Both the position numbers and the translations under genes were made by a program. This document shows, piece by piece, positions 17,227 to 25,415 of a stretch of DNA of 64,000 nucleotides; the stretch's first letter is position 1; the number at the start of each line of letters is the position of its first letter. The notes under the pieces were generated by a model, which saw only the letters and a list, made by a program, of their open reading frames with translations, did no database searches and had not been told where the DNA came from. Source of the DNA: Sedimenticola selenatireducens DSM 17993 (GTDB taxonomy: Bacteria > Pseudomonadota > Gammaproteobacteria > Chromatiales > Chromatiaceae); NCBI RefSeq assembly GCF_000428045.1, contig NZ_ATZE01000007.1, forward strand, positions 177,839 to 241,838, given 5' to 3'.

Positions 17227-17257
17227 GGACAACTGTCCTAAGGCGGACCACGGTCCG
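17227..17257. promoter_or_regulatory. Twin palindromic operator candidate upstream of mor
   Basis: Two perfect inverted repeats, GGACAACTGTCC (17227-17238) and GGACCACGGTCC (17245-17256), share the form GGAC-N-AC-N-GTCC and have centres 18 bases apart. They lie in the non-coding gap before mor. They look like a double binding site for a dimeric regulator of the mor operon. Confidence 0.55.
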
Positions 17258-17329
17258 GGTGTGATTATAGAGAGACGTGAAGAGCGAAAGAGAGGAAAGA
17301 ACAACTCTTGTAAAGCGGAAAATGCTCCG

Positions 17330-17950
17330 TCAGAAATCCTCGCCATCAGATCGGAGATAAGCAATCAATTGATCTGCTAAATCGAGATATTCAGCAGCTA
17401 ATATTTTCCACTCTTGGAGTGGTAAAGTATCAATCATCCCTTCTGGATCGCCAAGAAGTTGGTAATCCAGCAATGCCCACCCGGCACTCAATTCACTCAC
17501 CCTGTCGGCAAGCTCATTGGAGGACTTCTCGATGAAAACGATATAGCTATCCCCGAATGAACCTGTGGCAGGGTGCCCATGAGCAGCCAGCCAGGCGTCA
17601 ATGGCATATGCGCGGGCTGACAAGAGCCGATCCCCGACCCAGTTCATGCCACTTCCATTCTGAAGGTAGCACCTGGCGATTCTGACTTGCTCCCTTGCAT
17701 CATCGAATGAGAAAGAAAAACCCATATGACTGCTCTCTTGTTCGCCCCGGATCACGGTTCCACTAATTGGCTCCTTGCCTACACGATCCAGTATTGCCCT
17801 GATGCCCGTCAATGCGACCTTTCCTAGTCGTTGTTGGTAAGGGCTGCGTACCGTCTCAACAAGCTCACCCTGCAAGCATGTCAGAGGCTTAATCCCTTTC
17901 CGATAACATAACGACTCGTTTGACAAGGCGTTCAGGGCCCAGGATGCCAT
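17330..17950 (-). CDS. Hypothetical phage early protein
   Basis: I do not recognise this 206-residue protein. The C-terminal two thirds (from SFSFDDAREQVRIARCYLQ) are all-helical, ending LAAEYLDLADQLIAYLRSD. The layout is loosely reminiscent of HEPN-type helical bundles, but no RxxxxH motif is evident, so this is only a suggestion. An internal ATG at 17725 with an AGAGAG sequence before it is an alternative start. It lies between gemA and mor. Confidence 0.5.
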   Translation of the reverse strand: MASWALNALSNESLCYRKGIKPLTCLQGELVETVRSPYQQRLGKVALTGIRAILDRVGKEPISGTVIRGEQESSHMGFSFSFDDAREQVRIARCYLQNGSGMNWVGDRLLSARAYAIDAWLAAHGHPATGSFGDSYIVFIEKSSNELADRVSELSAGWALLDYQLLGDPEGMIDTLPLQEWKILAAEYLDLADQLIAYLRSDGEDF

Positions 17951-18047
17951 TTAAATTCACCGCTAATCGTTTAACTGGCTTCAAGCTATGCCGTGGTATA
18001 GGTATACCACGCAAAACGGCTTATATCACCGCTCAGCGTCTCCCCCC

Positions 18048-18452
18048 TCATTTGCTACGGGAAGTCATACGCTTCAGCGCAACTATGGCCTTGCCAGCCA
18101 CATCCAAGCTCATGAACCGGATGTTGCTCGCGTGAAAACGACGTTCCAACCAATGGTTCAAACTCCGTTCGCTTGGGTCGTTCGCATACTGCTTCCACAG
18201 CCCCACGATCAACTCCAGCTGCTTAGGGCTGGCCATGCCAGGGCGATGGCCGAAGTTGCGTTTGCATCGGAGTGATTTGAACCCCAGCGCCTCGAAGCGG
18301 CCCATCACTTGCTCGAAGCCTCTGCTGTCCAGTTCCTTGGCGCTGCCAACTCCCGCCGTATTGCGCAGCAGCGTCCGGTAGGCGTTTTCACTCATATGCA
18401 ACTGATTCTTCGCCACATGTACCAGCCCCAGTTTTGCATTGGATATTGACAT
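18048..18452 (-). CDS. gemA: GemA-like phage regulatory protein (Mu gp16 family)
   Basis: This 134-residue protein belongs to the GemA/DUF1018 family of Mu-like phages, reported in Mu to modulate host gene expression and DNA topology. Recognisable parts are IHVAKNQL-like VHVAKNQLHMSENAYRTLLR at the N-terminus, the region around MGRFEALGFK, and the C-terminal ASPKQLELIVGLWKQY. The ATG at 18452 is preferred because a GGAG stands at a normal distance; an ATG at 18467 overlapping the previous gene is the alternative. The position after MuB is the usual one. Confidence 0.85.
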   Translation of the reverse strand: MSISNAKLGLVHVAKNQLHMSENAYRTLLRNTAGVGSAKELDSRGFEQVMGRFEALGFKSLRCKRNFGHRPGMASPKQLELIVGLWKQYANDPSERSLNHWLERRFHASNIRFMSLDVAGKAIVALKRMTSRSK

Positions 18453-18456
18453 CTCT

Positions 18457-18975
18457 TTACTCTCCATGCGGACCCGCTTTCTGGGCTGGCCGTATCTCTA
18501 CGCGCCACCCAATATTCTGATGCCGTACAAGATTCGGGATATAGCCAAGTTCACGGATTCTATCCATCAGAAACTCCAGTGCCGGCTTCAGTGACTGATC
18601 CGAATCAGTAAAATTGGCCAGATCCGAAGCTGCCGTAGCAATCCCCGAGGCGCTTGCACTTTCTGAAGAAACAACCTTCAGCAGATCAAGCAGCAACTCA
18701 CCAGGGAGTCGATCGCCTTCCTGTGGGTAACTTAATAAGCGGTCTTTCAACGATCCGAAGGCATCATAGAACTGATCAATACCAGATTCGGCGCTTTGCG
18801 CCACATCACTAGCCAGGCCAATTAACTGCCGGACATCCTCCAGGTCAGCTGTGCCAATGGTGTTTAAGCATTCCAGTTCCTCGACTATTTTCAGCAAGGC
18901 CGTCAATTGATAGATCTTATTTCTTAGGCTCCAGCCCATGTCCTCACTCTGCTCAACACTACTTACCTTATTCAC
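18457..18975 (-). CDS. Hypothetical phage early protein
   Basis: I do not recognise this protein. A GTG at 18975, just after the MuB-type stop, gives 172 residues; an upstream ATG at 19032 would overlap the ATPase by more than 50 bases and is less likely. The chain is acidic and helical (LKIVEELECLNTIGTADLED) with no signal peptide or membrane segment. The C-terminal segment IPNLVRHQNIGWRVEIRPAQ is more basic. It is probably part of the early transposition operon. Confidence 0.55.
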   Translation of the reverse strand: MNKVSSVEQSEDMGWSLRNKIYQLTALLKIVEELECLNTIGTADLEDVRQLIGLASDVAQSAESGIDQFYDAFGSLKDRLLSYPQEGDRLPGELLLDLLKVVSSESASASGIATAASDLANFTDSDQSLKPALEFLMDRIRELGYIPNLVRHQNIGWRVEIRPAQKAGPHGE

Positions 18976-18976
18976 T

Positions 18977-20227
18977 TTATACCCCCGCAACCACATCAGC
19001 AGTGATTTTTCCCTCGCCAATTTCTGCGGCAAGGTTCATACACTTGACCACCAGATTGTTGACCACCAGGGGGTAGAGCATGGAAATGGTGTCGCGGCCG
19101 TTACGGTGGCGTAGGGTCAGTCGTTTTCGTATGGCCTCGAAGGCATCGGCCTCAAACACGTCGGTTAGCGACTTATCCATGCGCTTGAACTTCAGGCCAA
19201 GGTACTCCTCCAGGTTGCTGTTCAATGGCACTAGCTCGGCAACCTCGATGCGCCTGATCACCTCACGGGCCTGCCAGTTCTGTCGCTCGTCAAGCTTCGA
19301 CTTCAGTTCTGATTGGCCGATGAGAATGATCGATAGCAAACGCCGGAAGCCATCTTCCAGCTCCCAAAATCGCTTCAAGTACTTCAGCGTGTGGACGGTC
19401 AGATCGTGCGCCTCCTCAATAATAAGCACATGGCTGCTTCCGCTACGGCTTGAACCGGTCAGCAGTTGCTCAATCTGCCTACCCTTTGCCTCGAGTGAGC
19501 GCCGAGGCCGCTCCTGAGAGATGTCTTCGATGATAGCGTCGCATACTGCGCCGGCGGTCAGTCGCGCCTTGTCGATGATGCGCGGCAGGATCGGTGTGAT
19601 CTCGTGCCCCTCGCGGTAAATACGGTCGATGAGGTCGCGGCGTAGCACGCTCTTCCCAGCGCCTGACTCCCCAACTACTGCCAGGAAGCCGCCGTGCCTG
19701 GCAGTGTTGAACATGTACTCACGGATATAGCGCTGATCGGGTGCCAGAAACACGTCATCTGGCCCCTGTACATCGTCCTGGAACGGGCTGCGAAACAGCC
19801 GAAAATGGTTTCGTGCAATTTGTGATAGCATAACGGTCTCCGGTAGTTGATCTTCGTCTGCGGTCGGAGCGGGGGCGATATCAATCCGCGCAAGGTCTTG
19901 GTGGGTCGAGCGCGGTTGGTATCGGTCCTCTTCATCGATCTCGAATGCCACTTCAATATCCTCCTCAGAAACGCCCTGATGGCGAAGGAACGCCCTGATC
20001 TGCTGCTGCAACAAACTTTTTGGTGATCTGGCCGGCCAGAGATCACGGTTGAGTATCTGGGCCAATGTGGCCTCGCTGGGATGCGCTCCTTTGGCCAGAA
20101 CCAGGTAACGCGCCAACTCGCTCTGCGGTACGCAGATCGCCCCCAATATTCGCTTACACTTCAGCGGGGTAGGCTTGCGCCTCCGATGTGCTTCCCATCC
20201 TTCCTCGTACAGTTTCCTACTATGCAT
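18977..20227 (-). CDS. MuB-type transposition ATPase (AAA+)
   Basis: MuB-type proteins bind target DNA in an ATP-dependent way, activate the transposase and give target immunity. This 416-residue protein has an N-terminal DNA-binding-like region, then an AAA+ core with Walker A GESGAGKS near residue 187 and Walker B VLIIEEAHD, followed by SIILIGQSELKSKL. It is longer than Mu B (312 residues), mainly at the N-terminus. A strong GGGAGG ribosome-binding site precedes the ATG. It follows the transposase by 18 bases, which confirms the pairing. An ExeA/TniB-like ATPase is the alternative family name for the same fold. Confidence 0.88.
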   Translation of the reverse strand: MHSRKLYEEGWEAHRRRKPTPLKCKRILGAICVPQSELARYLVLAKGAHPSEATLAQILNRDLWPARSPKSLLQQQIRAFLRHQGVSEEDIEVAFEIDEEDRYQPRSTHQDLARIDIAPAPTADEDQLPETVMLSQIARNHFRLFRSPFQDDVQGPDDVFLAPDQRYIREYMFNTARHGGFLAVVGESGAGKSVLRRDLIDRIYREGHEITPILPRIIDKARLTAGAVCDAIIEDISQERPRRSLEAKGRQIEQLLTGSSRSGSSHVLIIEEAHDLTVHTLKYLKRFWELEDGFRRLLSIILIGQSELKSKLDERQNWQAREVIRRIEVAELVPLNSNLEEYLGLKFKRMDKSLTDVFEADAFEAIRKRLTLRHRNGRDTISMLYPLVVNNLVVKCMNLAAEIGEGKITADVVAGV

Positions 20228-20245
20228 GTGTCGGTCCTCCCTTGG

Positions 20246-21997
20246 TTATGACGCGGTAACAGACAACTCGGCATCGGGTAAGGTCTTTCCCTCCATCCAA
20301 GCTGCTATCCGCTCCAGCTCATCTTCCGGCACCCCATTGGGGTAGGTCTCACGAACGGCGGCGCTCTCGGCCTTGGTGAGCGGACGGTCGAGACGGGCCC
20401 GCAAGCGTTTCAGCGCCTCGATAATGCTCAGCGGCTGCCGCTCGGGGTGAACCGCGTGTGGCAAATCAAGTTCGGTTCCGGGACGGCGCATATAGCTGGC
20501 CACTACCTGGTCTTCCAAGTAGCTGAATGGGTCCACCTTGCCCCCAAAGGCAGGCTCGCGTCGAGCACGGGCGAGGTCCACCTCTTGTTGGGTTTCTGCC
20601 CCGTAGGCATCTTTTGCCATTTGCTTCCGGTGGCGGTCTGTGTCTGTGTCTGGCTTGGCTGCGTAGCTCTCGCCGAAGATCGGGGCATCGACGGGAAAAC
20701 CCGCTTCATTGTGCCCCTGCGGTGCGCACTCATATGCCACTTCCTGACCATCCTCATCCTCAAGTAGAACCAGAATATTAGGGGCCTGGTAGGGGTTAAC
20801 ACACACACTCACGGATTCACCGACACGCACGCCTGGCACATGCTCCACCGAGTAGGTTTCTGGCGCACATCCCTTCATCGCATAGGTCACCACCAGGTTG
20901 CCTTTGACCTGGCGGGTCTCCGGTTTCGTGGAAAGCAGTTGCTCACAGAGTTCGCGAGGAGGGCAAATCCGTAGCTGCTCGGCGCGGATGGTCTGCCAAA
21001 GACCATAGCGGGTGGTGCCGGTGCGCCGATGAATCCGGTTAGCGTTATATGCCCGCATCCAGGCATGCGCCTTGGCATTCAGCTCTTCGATGCTCTGGAT
21101 GTTCACAAGAAATAGCCGTCCCTCGAAGTCACGCTCGATCAGGTCGTGGGTCTTCTCCACCTGGCCCTTGGCGCGGGGCCGGCCCGGTTCGTGCGCCCAA
21201 TGCTTGACCTGGAGGCGGTCCAACAGATTGCGGATCAGATAGGACTGGTTGGCGCTGCCGGCATCCCATACCAGCATGAGCGGTACCCCGTGGAACGGGT
21301 CTTGCTCATGGGGGCGCTCGGCAAACGCCGTCATCAGAAACTCGAACAGCGTTTCCTGATCTTCACCTGCCGCCTGAAAGTAATGGACATAAAGGGTGCC
21401 GGTAAAGTGGTCAGTGACCAGGTAGCGCAGCACACGTTGCTTGGCGACACGCGCCACGTTAGCAGGTTTGTTCTTGTAGAAGCGCTTCTCATCCATGACC
21501 GCCAAGCCACCCTTATCCAGGTAGTACAGGACACAGACCGATACATCGAACTGCCAGACGTGGTTGGGGTGCAGGCTGCGCATCTCGGTATGGGGCGTCG
21601 GACGCGTAAGCTGGTCGGGGTGACATCCGCTGTTGCGCATTGTCCGCAGGTAGGTACCTGAAGACGCATTGGATTTGATCATTCCGTTCTCCTTAGCAAT
21701 CTCGATTGCGGTCGATGCGGAAAGGAGGCGTTTTCCGTTGGCTCGGGCCGACTCAGCCATGAGTGTCGCCACCGCTTTGGCTTCTTCGAGAGAAACGCAG
21801 CTTTTTCCTGCATCGTCCCGACGCTTGCGCCCTGACTCCCACCCGATTTCCTTCAGGCCCCGGTATACCCAATCCCTGGAGCATTTTAAAAATGCAGCAG
21901 CGCGGTCGGTGATCTCGCTTCGCTGGCCTCGCGGCGCTTGCCCGAGCCTCATCGCAACGTCTACGAGGTATCGCCTTTCGTCCGCCGTCAATTCCAT
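20246..21997 (-). CDS. MuA-type DDE transposase
   Basis: This 583-residue transposase carries out strand transfer of the prophage ends. An N-terminal helix-turn-helix part (residues 1-110) precedes the RNase-H-like integrase core with acidic residues in HVWQFDVSV, LVWDAGSANQS and GQVEKTHDLIERD, giving a D-D-E triad. A beta-barrel and C-terminal Mu-transposase region with MuB-contacting character follow. The family pairs with a MuB-type ATPase, found directly downstream. The frame shows no break, so the protein may still be active. The ATG has a GGAG sequence at good spacing. Confidence 0.92.
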   Translation of the reverse strand: MELTADERRYLVDVAMRLGQAPRGQRSEITDRAAAFLKCSRDWVYRGLKEIGWESGRKRRDDAGKSCVSLEEAKAVATLMAESARANGKRLLSASTAIEIAKENGMIKSNASSGTYLRTMRNSGCHPDQLTRPTPHTEMRSLHPNHVWQFDVSVCVLYYLDKGGLAVMDEKRFYKNKPANVARVAKQRVLRYLVTDHFTGTLYVHYFQAAGEDQETLFEFLMTAFAERPHEQDPFHGVPLMLVWDAGSANQSYLIRNLLDRLQVKHWAHEPGRPRAKGQVEKTHDLIERDFEGRLFLVNIQSIEELNAKAHAWMRAYNANRIHRRTGTTRYGLWQTIRAEQLRICPPRELCEQLLSTKPETRQVKGNLVVTYAMKGCAPETYSVEHVPGVRVGESVSVCVNPYQAPNILVLLEDEDGQEVAYECAPQGHNEAGFPVDAPIFGESYAAKPDTDTDRHRKQMAKDAYGAETQQEVDLARARREPAFGGKVDPFSYLEDQVVASYMRRPGTELDLPHAVHPERQPLSIIEALKRLRARLDRPLTKAESAAVRETYPNGVPEDELERIAAWMEGKTLPDAELSVTAS

Positions 21998-22002
21998 GAC
22001 CG

Positions 22003-22959
22003 TTACTCCGTATCATTCATCCAGGAATCGTCGTAATCGAGATCCACCGGGTCTAGCTGAAGGTCAACCTGAATTTCATCCAGAACGATCCGCAAACGGG
22101 CGAGGGCTTGGGCGCAGGCATGGCGCAGGTCCCGCGGTGCCTCCTCCCAATCGAGAATCTCCTTGATGGCTGCACGCGGCCCCAGCATGGCGCTCTTGAC
22201 GAGAAACACCTCCTTGTTCAGGCGCTCGGACAGCTCACCGGCACGCTGATCGGGCGTGAGCGATTCGGCCTTGTAGAGCTTGGCCTTCAGATCGTCGGTC
22301 TCTTTGCGGTGGTCGGAGACGATGCGGCGCGATGCCTCCAGCTCGCCCTGCAGATCCTTAGCGCGCTGCTCCAGGCTCTCCTTCTCCTCGGCGTGCTTGG
22401 CGCTCATCGCGCCCACGATATCTAGGAGCGTTTCCTTGTCACCTTCTATGATCGCCTGACGGATCTCGTCTTCGGCACTACCATCTGTGTTGGCAGCAAT
22501 GCGAAGTGCGCGACTCATCCTTCCGGTTATGCCGAGCTGGGTCATGCCTTCAAAGACTTCGGGACCAAACTTATCAAACTGGGTGATCTTCTCGTTCACA
22601 TGCTCCCTGGAATACCCGAATATGTACCGGCAACAGTCATCCCAAGTGGTAACCGTTACCACTTCTCCGCTTGCAAGCGTTAGCGAAGATCCATTAAGTG
22701 CTTGATATAACTTGTTTTCCTTTATTTTTTTCCATTCCGCCACCATGGTAGCGGTTACCAGTCTATGGATACCGCCAAGAATCTGCTGCCGGCCAATCAT
22801 CTGATTGATCAGGTCACGGGCATCCGAGTATCCCGAGGCAGCATGCTCGTTCTGGGCCTTGATAACTTGCTTGGTAGTTGCAATATCCAGTTCAGTTTCC
22901 GCACGCTCCTTACGACGCTTGATGTCTCCCATATCCATGCTTTTGTTCTCGTTACTCAT
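22003..22959 (-). CDS. Hypothetical phage early protein with coiled coil
   Basis: I do not recognise the family with certainty. The N-terminal half (residues 1-165) contains ETELDIATTKQVIKAQNEHA and a globular part with TWDDCCRYIFGYSREHVNEK, which resembles DNA-binding regions of phage early proteins. Residues 185-240 form a coiled coil (KESLEQRAKDLQGELEASRR). It overlaps the preceding gene by 4 bases and ends 5 bases before the transposase ATG, so it is in the transposition operon. A role as accessory DNA-binding protein is a guess from position. Confidence 0.6.
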   Translation of the reverse strand: MSNENKSMDMGDIKRRKERAETELDIATTKQVIKAQNEHAASGYSDARDLINQMIGRQQILGGIHRLVTATMVAEWKKIKENKLYQALNGSSLTLASGEVVTVTTWDDCCRYIFGYSREHVNEKITQFDKFGPEVFEGMTQLGITGRMSRALRIAANTDGSAEDEIRQAIIEGDKETLLDIVGAMSAKHAEEKESLEQRAKDLQGELEASRRIVSDHRKETDDLKAKLYKAESLTPDQRAGELSERLNKEVFLVKSAMLGPRAAIKEILDWEEAPRDLRHACAQALARLRIVLDEIQVDLQLDPVDLDYDDSWMNDTE

Positions 22960-23276
22960 GCACGCAACTCCTCACCCGTAATTCGCTTGTAGTTCTCTTC
23001 GATCAAATGGATTTGCTCAAGGGCCGTCCGCCTGTAGCTGGCAGAGATGTTGGCGAGCTTTTCGGCCACAATCCAACGCGACGCCTTGCCCCCTGAGACA
23101 GGCGTTTCAACCACCCATCCCAGTGCCTCCCAAGTCAACAGCGAGCGCCGAGCCGACTGGGGATCGACGCCGGTTAGATCCCAGATCTCCTTGATCGTCT
23201 TGCCTTTGAAATCGTCCTCGAACAGGCATTCCAGGACCTTCCCAGCCTTGTGTACGGATTGGGTAATCTCACTCAC
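22956..23276 (-). CDS. Winged-helix phage early protein
   Basis: A GTG at 23276, overlapping the end of the previous gene, gives 106 residues. An upstream ATG at 23348 would overlap it by 80 bases and is less likely. The N-terminal half resembles a winged helix (VLECLFEDDFKGKTIKEIWD, DPQSARRSLLTWEALGWV), like the IclR-type DNA-binding fold. The C-terminus is helical. No function is assigned beyond probable DNA binding in early phage regulation or transposition. Confidence 0.6.
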   Translation of the reverse strand: MSEITQSVHKAGKVLECLFEDDFKGKTIKEIWDLTGVDPQSARRSLLTWEALGWVVETPVSGGKASRWIVAEKLANISASYRRTALEQIHLIEENYKRITGEELRA

Positions 23277-23676
23277 TGGTTTTCCCCTTTGGGTAACGTT
23301 TTGAAAGCTTCTGCAGGTACCGATGCACGGTGTTTTTGCTGGGAGCACGCGCTTTTCCGAATCGCTCCACGCACAGGGCTGAGATTCGAGCCACTCCGTG
23401 ATAAACCGGGAGGCTGTGAATAAATGCCTTCACCGCGGGGTCCGCATCAATTTTTGAAACCCGACCGCGACGAATCAGGTTGGGGTTGAAGGGGTATACC
23501 TGGGAACCGGGGGGCGGTGATACGGTCAGGCTCTCCCGCAGTATGATCGATAGCGCCTGGTTGACGATCATCATGGCGTCCATGCCGGCAACATCAATCA
23601 GCGCCGCCACAATGTCGCGTGCCTTTCGGCGAATCTCGATTTCAGAAAGTCGCTGCACCCTGTGAAGATTGTTCAT
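23269..23676 (-). CDS. Helix-turn-helix phage early protein
   Basis: This 135-residue protein contains a basic C-terminal helix-turn-helix-like region (VERFGKARAPSKNTVHRYLQ) similar to the N-terminal DNA-binding part of Mu gp27/DUF3486 and to transposase recognition domains. The N-terminal part is helical (SEIEIRRKARDIVAALIDVA). It overlaps both neighbours, as expected in a tightly packed early operon. The precise role is unknown. Confidence 0.6.
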   Translation of the reverse strand: MNNLHRVQRLSEIEIRRKARDIVAALIDVAGMDAMMIVNQALSIILRESLTVSPPPGSQVYPFNPNLIRRGRVSKIDADPAVKAFIHSLPVYHGVARISALCVERFGKARAPSKNTVHRYLQKLSKRYPKGKTSE

Positions 23677-23897
23677 TATTTCGCCCTCTCAACCCTGCGT
23701 GACACGTCGTAGTCGCTCATCTCACAGACACCTTCATCCTCCGGTCCATCCATTCCAGCGAAAGCTGGGAAACGCAGGTAATTCACAGCCTTGCGCCCAC
23801 ACTGCGCCGGCACCCGGCGCACGAAGAAAGCTGTTTTAGTCCCCAGCCCAGTCCGCACGACTAATCGTTCGCCTGGCCTGATCGTCGTTGGCCTCAT
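23676..23897 (-). CDS. Hypothetical small phage protein
   Basis: I do not recognise this 73-residue protein. It begins MRPTTIRPGERLVVRTGLGT and contains a KTAFFVRRVPAQCGRKAVNY segment with a beta-strand-like pattern. It overlaps the upstream gene by 4 bases and the downstream gene by 1 base, which supports a real coding gene in the early operon. No motif points to a function. Confidence 0.5.
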   Translation of the reverse strand: MRPTTIRPGERLVVRTGLGTKTAFFVRRVPAQCGRKAVNYLRFPAFAGMDGPEDEGVCEMSDYDVSRRVERAK

Positions 23898-24373
23898 TTC
23901 TTACCTCCAAATCCAAGTTCCGGTTGCTGATGTTTCTCCACAGTTCGTTGCTGGTAGGCCAGCTGTTCCATGGTCGTGTGGAGCGTGGCAAGCGTCTCCT
24001 CGGTGCCGACCTTGCCTTCATAAAAGGCCAGGAGCTTGCCCACCACCTCGGTGCAGGACGCCTGCAGTCCATTGATGTCCTTGGCGGTCGCATTGCGGCC
24101 AGTGGGGATATCGATCAGGAGCTTGTGAGCGGAATGCCCGATAAAGCGGGTGACGTAGGTAATCCCGCATGCTTCCTCAAACGGCCGGATCAGGATGGCC
24201 GGTAGTCGACCGGACTCCAGCCACTTATATAAGGTCCAGCGTGAGGCCAGCCCCATCAGCTCTGCCACCCGGTCCACAGAGCGGTTGTGTCGCTCACGCG
24301 CATACTCCAGGCACCACTCCATGGCCTGGCGCAGGGATGTCGGTTGCCTGTTCTTCCAACTACGCCTGGTCAT
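23894..24373 (-). CDS. Hypothetical phage early protein with helix-turn-helix
   Basis: The ATG at 24373 is chosen because GGAGGG stands 8 bases before it; an in-frame ATG at 24406 also exists. The 159 residues start MTRRSWKNRQPTSLRQAMEW and contain a helix-turn-helix-like region (RVAELMGLASRWTLYKWLES) that resembles phage CII/Cro-like DNA-binding proteins. The C-terminal half is helical. It is probably an early regulator or accessory factor, but its target cannot be told from sequence. Confidence 0.6.
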   Translation of the reverse strand: MTRRSWKNRQPTSLRQAMEWCLEYARERHNRSVDRVAELMGLASRWTLYKWLESGRLPAILIRPFEEACGITYVTRFIGHSAHKLLIDIPTGRNATAKDINGLQASCTEVVGKLLAFYEGKVGTEETLATLHTTMEQLAYQQRTVEKHQQPELGFGGKK

Positions 24374-24475
24374 TGGAAAGCCCTCCAAAGCGAAGCCTCC
24401 AAACAAAGCCTGTCCGTGCCTCTACGCAACGAGCCAGAAACGACATATGTTTAAAGACAAAGGAATTCATCGTGA

Positions 24476-24703
24476 TCAGGCAGCGGCAGAGGAAGAGCCA
24501 ATGACACCAGATGCTTCAAGAAGTTTTTCACGCAGAGCGCGGCCTTTGGGGCCATCCCAAGAGCCAATTAAGGCCGCACGCGCATTGCCATTGTTGACGC
24601 CATGCTCACGACACCAAGCGGAAAAGGTGGTTCCTTGGGTAATAAAGTTCGCACGAACTTTTAGGTGGAGATCAATGCCTGGGGTTGCTGTATTGATGTC
24701 CAT
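24476..24703 (-). CDS. Ner/Cro-like phage DNA-binding protein
   Basis: This 75-residue protein is the first gene of the leftward early operon and faces the CI-type repressor across a short operator region, the position of Ner in Mu-like phages. It has a compact helical fold with FSAWCREHGVNNGNARAALI followed by GSWDGPKGRALREKLLEA, a pattern found in small phage DNA-binding proteins. A GAGGT sequence precedes the ATG at good spacing. In Mu, Ner turns down early and repressor transcription; the same role is inferred here. Confidence 0.72.
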   Translation of the reverse strand: MDINTATPGIDLHLKVRANFITQGTTFSAWCREHGVNNGNARAALIGSWDGPKGRALREKLLEASGVIGSSSAAA

Positions 24704-24745
24704 GTTGAATTACCTCATGATAGTGTTTAGTAAAGCCATTAAATA

Positions 24746-24780
24746 CAACTATTAGTTGAAATATTAAACATATAGTTTAA
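24746..24780. promoter_or_regulatory. Paired palindromic operators between the Ner-like and repressor genes
   Basis: Two perfect inverted repeats lie in the 77-base divergent gap: CAACTATTAGTTG (24746-24758) and TTAAACATATAGTTTAA (24764-24780). The second abuts the repressor ATG. Both share AAC and GTT arms around an AT core. They are probable binding sites for the CI-type repressor and/or the Ner-like protein at the lysis-lysogeny switch. Confidence 0.65.
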
Positions 24781-25413
24781 ATGAGTCAACAAAAAATGCC
24801 TGAAATTGGAAAAATCTTGTCCCGCTTTATGGAAATCTCAGGGGCTCGTAGCGATTCGGCTATTGCTAAGGCACTTGGGGTTACACCCCAAGCCATTGGT
24901 AATTCAAGAAAAAGAGGGGCAATTCCCTATGAAAAGTTCCTTCAATTTGCAGAGAGGAACGATATCTCTTTGGATTATCTATTGCTGGGTAAAGGAGGGA
25001 GGGATAAGGCTACAGACCCTATCGACGAAGAACTATTTAACGAAGTAGTTTCTGCTTTGGCGTCTGAGGAAAGCGAATTAAGAAAGGTAAATTATGATGT
25101 TTTTTGCCACTATGCAGTAATGATTTACAACCAGGCACATCTAGTTACAAACGTCGAAGAACGAACAAAAGTTATCGCTAGCACAGTCCGTATGCTAAGC
25201 ATTTCCACTATAAAAAATGTACTAACCAATATTGAGAATTGGGAACCCTCTGATCCAGAACACAAAAATAAACTTCAGAAGGTTTTGAACGAAAGAATTA
25301 ACGAGCTTGAGATTGGAATGGAGGCCGGCACGTCCACTGTTCAACAAACAATTAATGGAGAAAATAACCAAGTTGCTGGTAGAGATATTACTAATCCTAA
25401 GAATAAGGATTAA
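24781..25413 (+). CDS. CI-type phage repressor with C-terminal AGRDI motif
   Basis: This is the probable lysogeny repressor (210 residues). The N-terminus is a helix-turn-helix of the CI type (ARSDSAIAKALGVTPQAIGN, RGAIPYEKFLQFAERNDISL then DYLLLG). The middle is helical and AT-rich. No LexA-like peptidase motif is visible, so induction by RecA-type cleavage is not expected. Residues 187-205 read VQQTINGENNQVAGRDITN, an N/Q-rich motif repeated at the N-terminus of the next gene product. No Shine-Dalgarno sequence is visible before the ATG, which directly abuts an operator. The next gene starts 2 bases after the stop. Confidence 0.82.
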   Translation: MSQQKMPEIGKILSRFMEISGARSDSAIAKALGVTPQAIGNSRKRGAIPYEKFLQFAERNDISLDYLLLGKGGRDKATDPIDEELFNEVVSALASEESELRKVNYDVFCHYAVMIYNQAHLVTNVEERTKVIASTVRMLSISTIKNVLTNIENWEPSDPEHKNKLQKVLNERINELEIGMEAGTSTVQQTINGENNQVAGRDITNPKNKD

Positions 25414-25415
25414 AC

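Noticed and set aside
17170..17364. Small leftward frame between mor and the next upstream gene
   Set aside because: It overlaps the start of mor and covers the twin palindromes; there is no ribosome-binding site or protein-like pattern.
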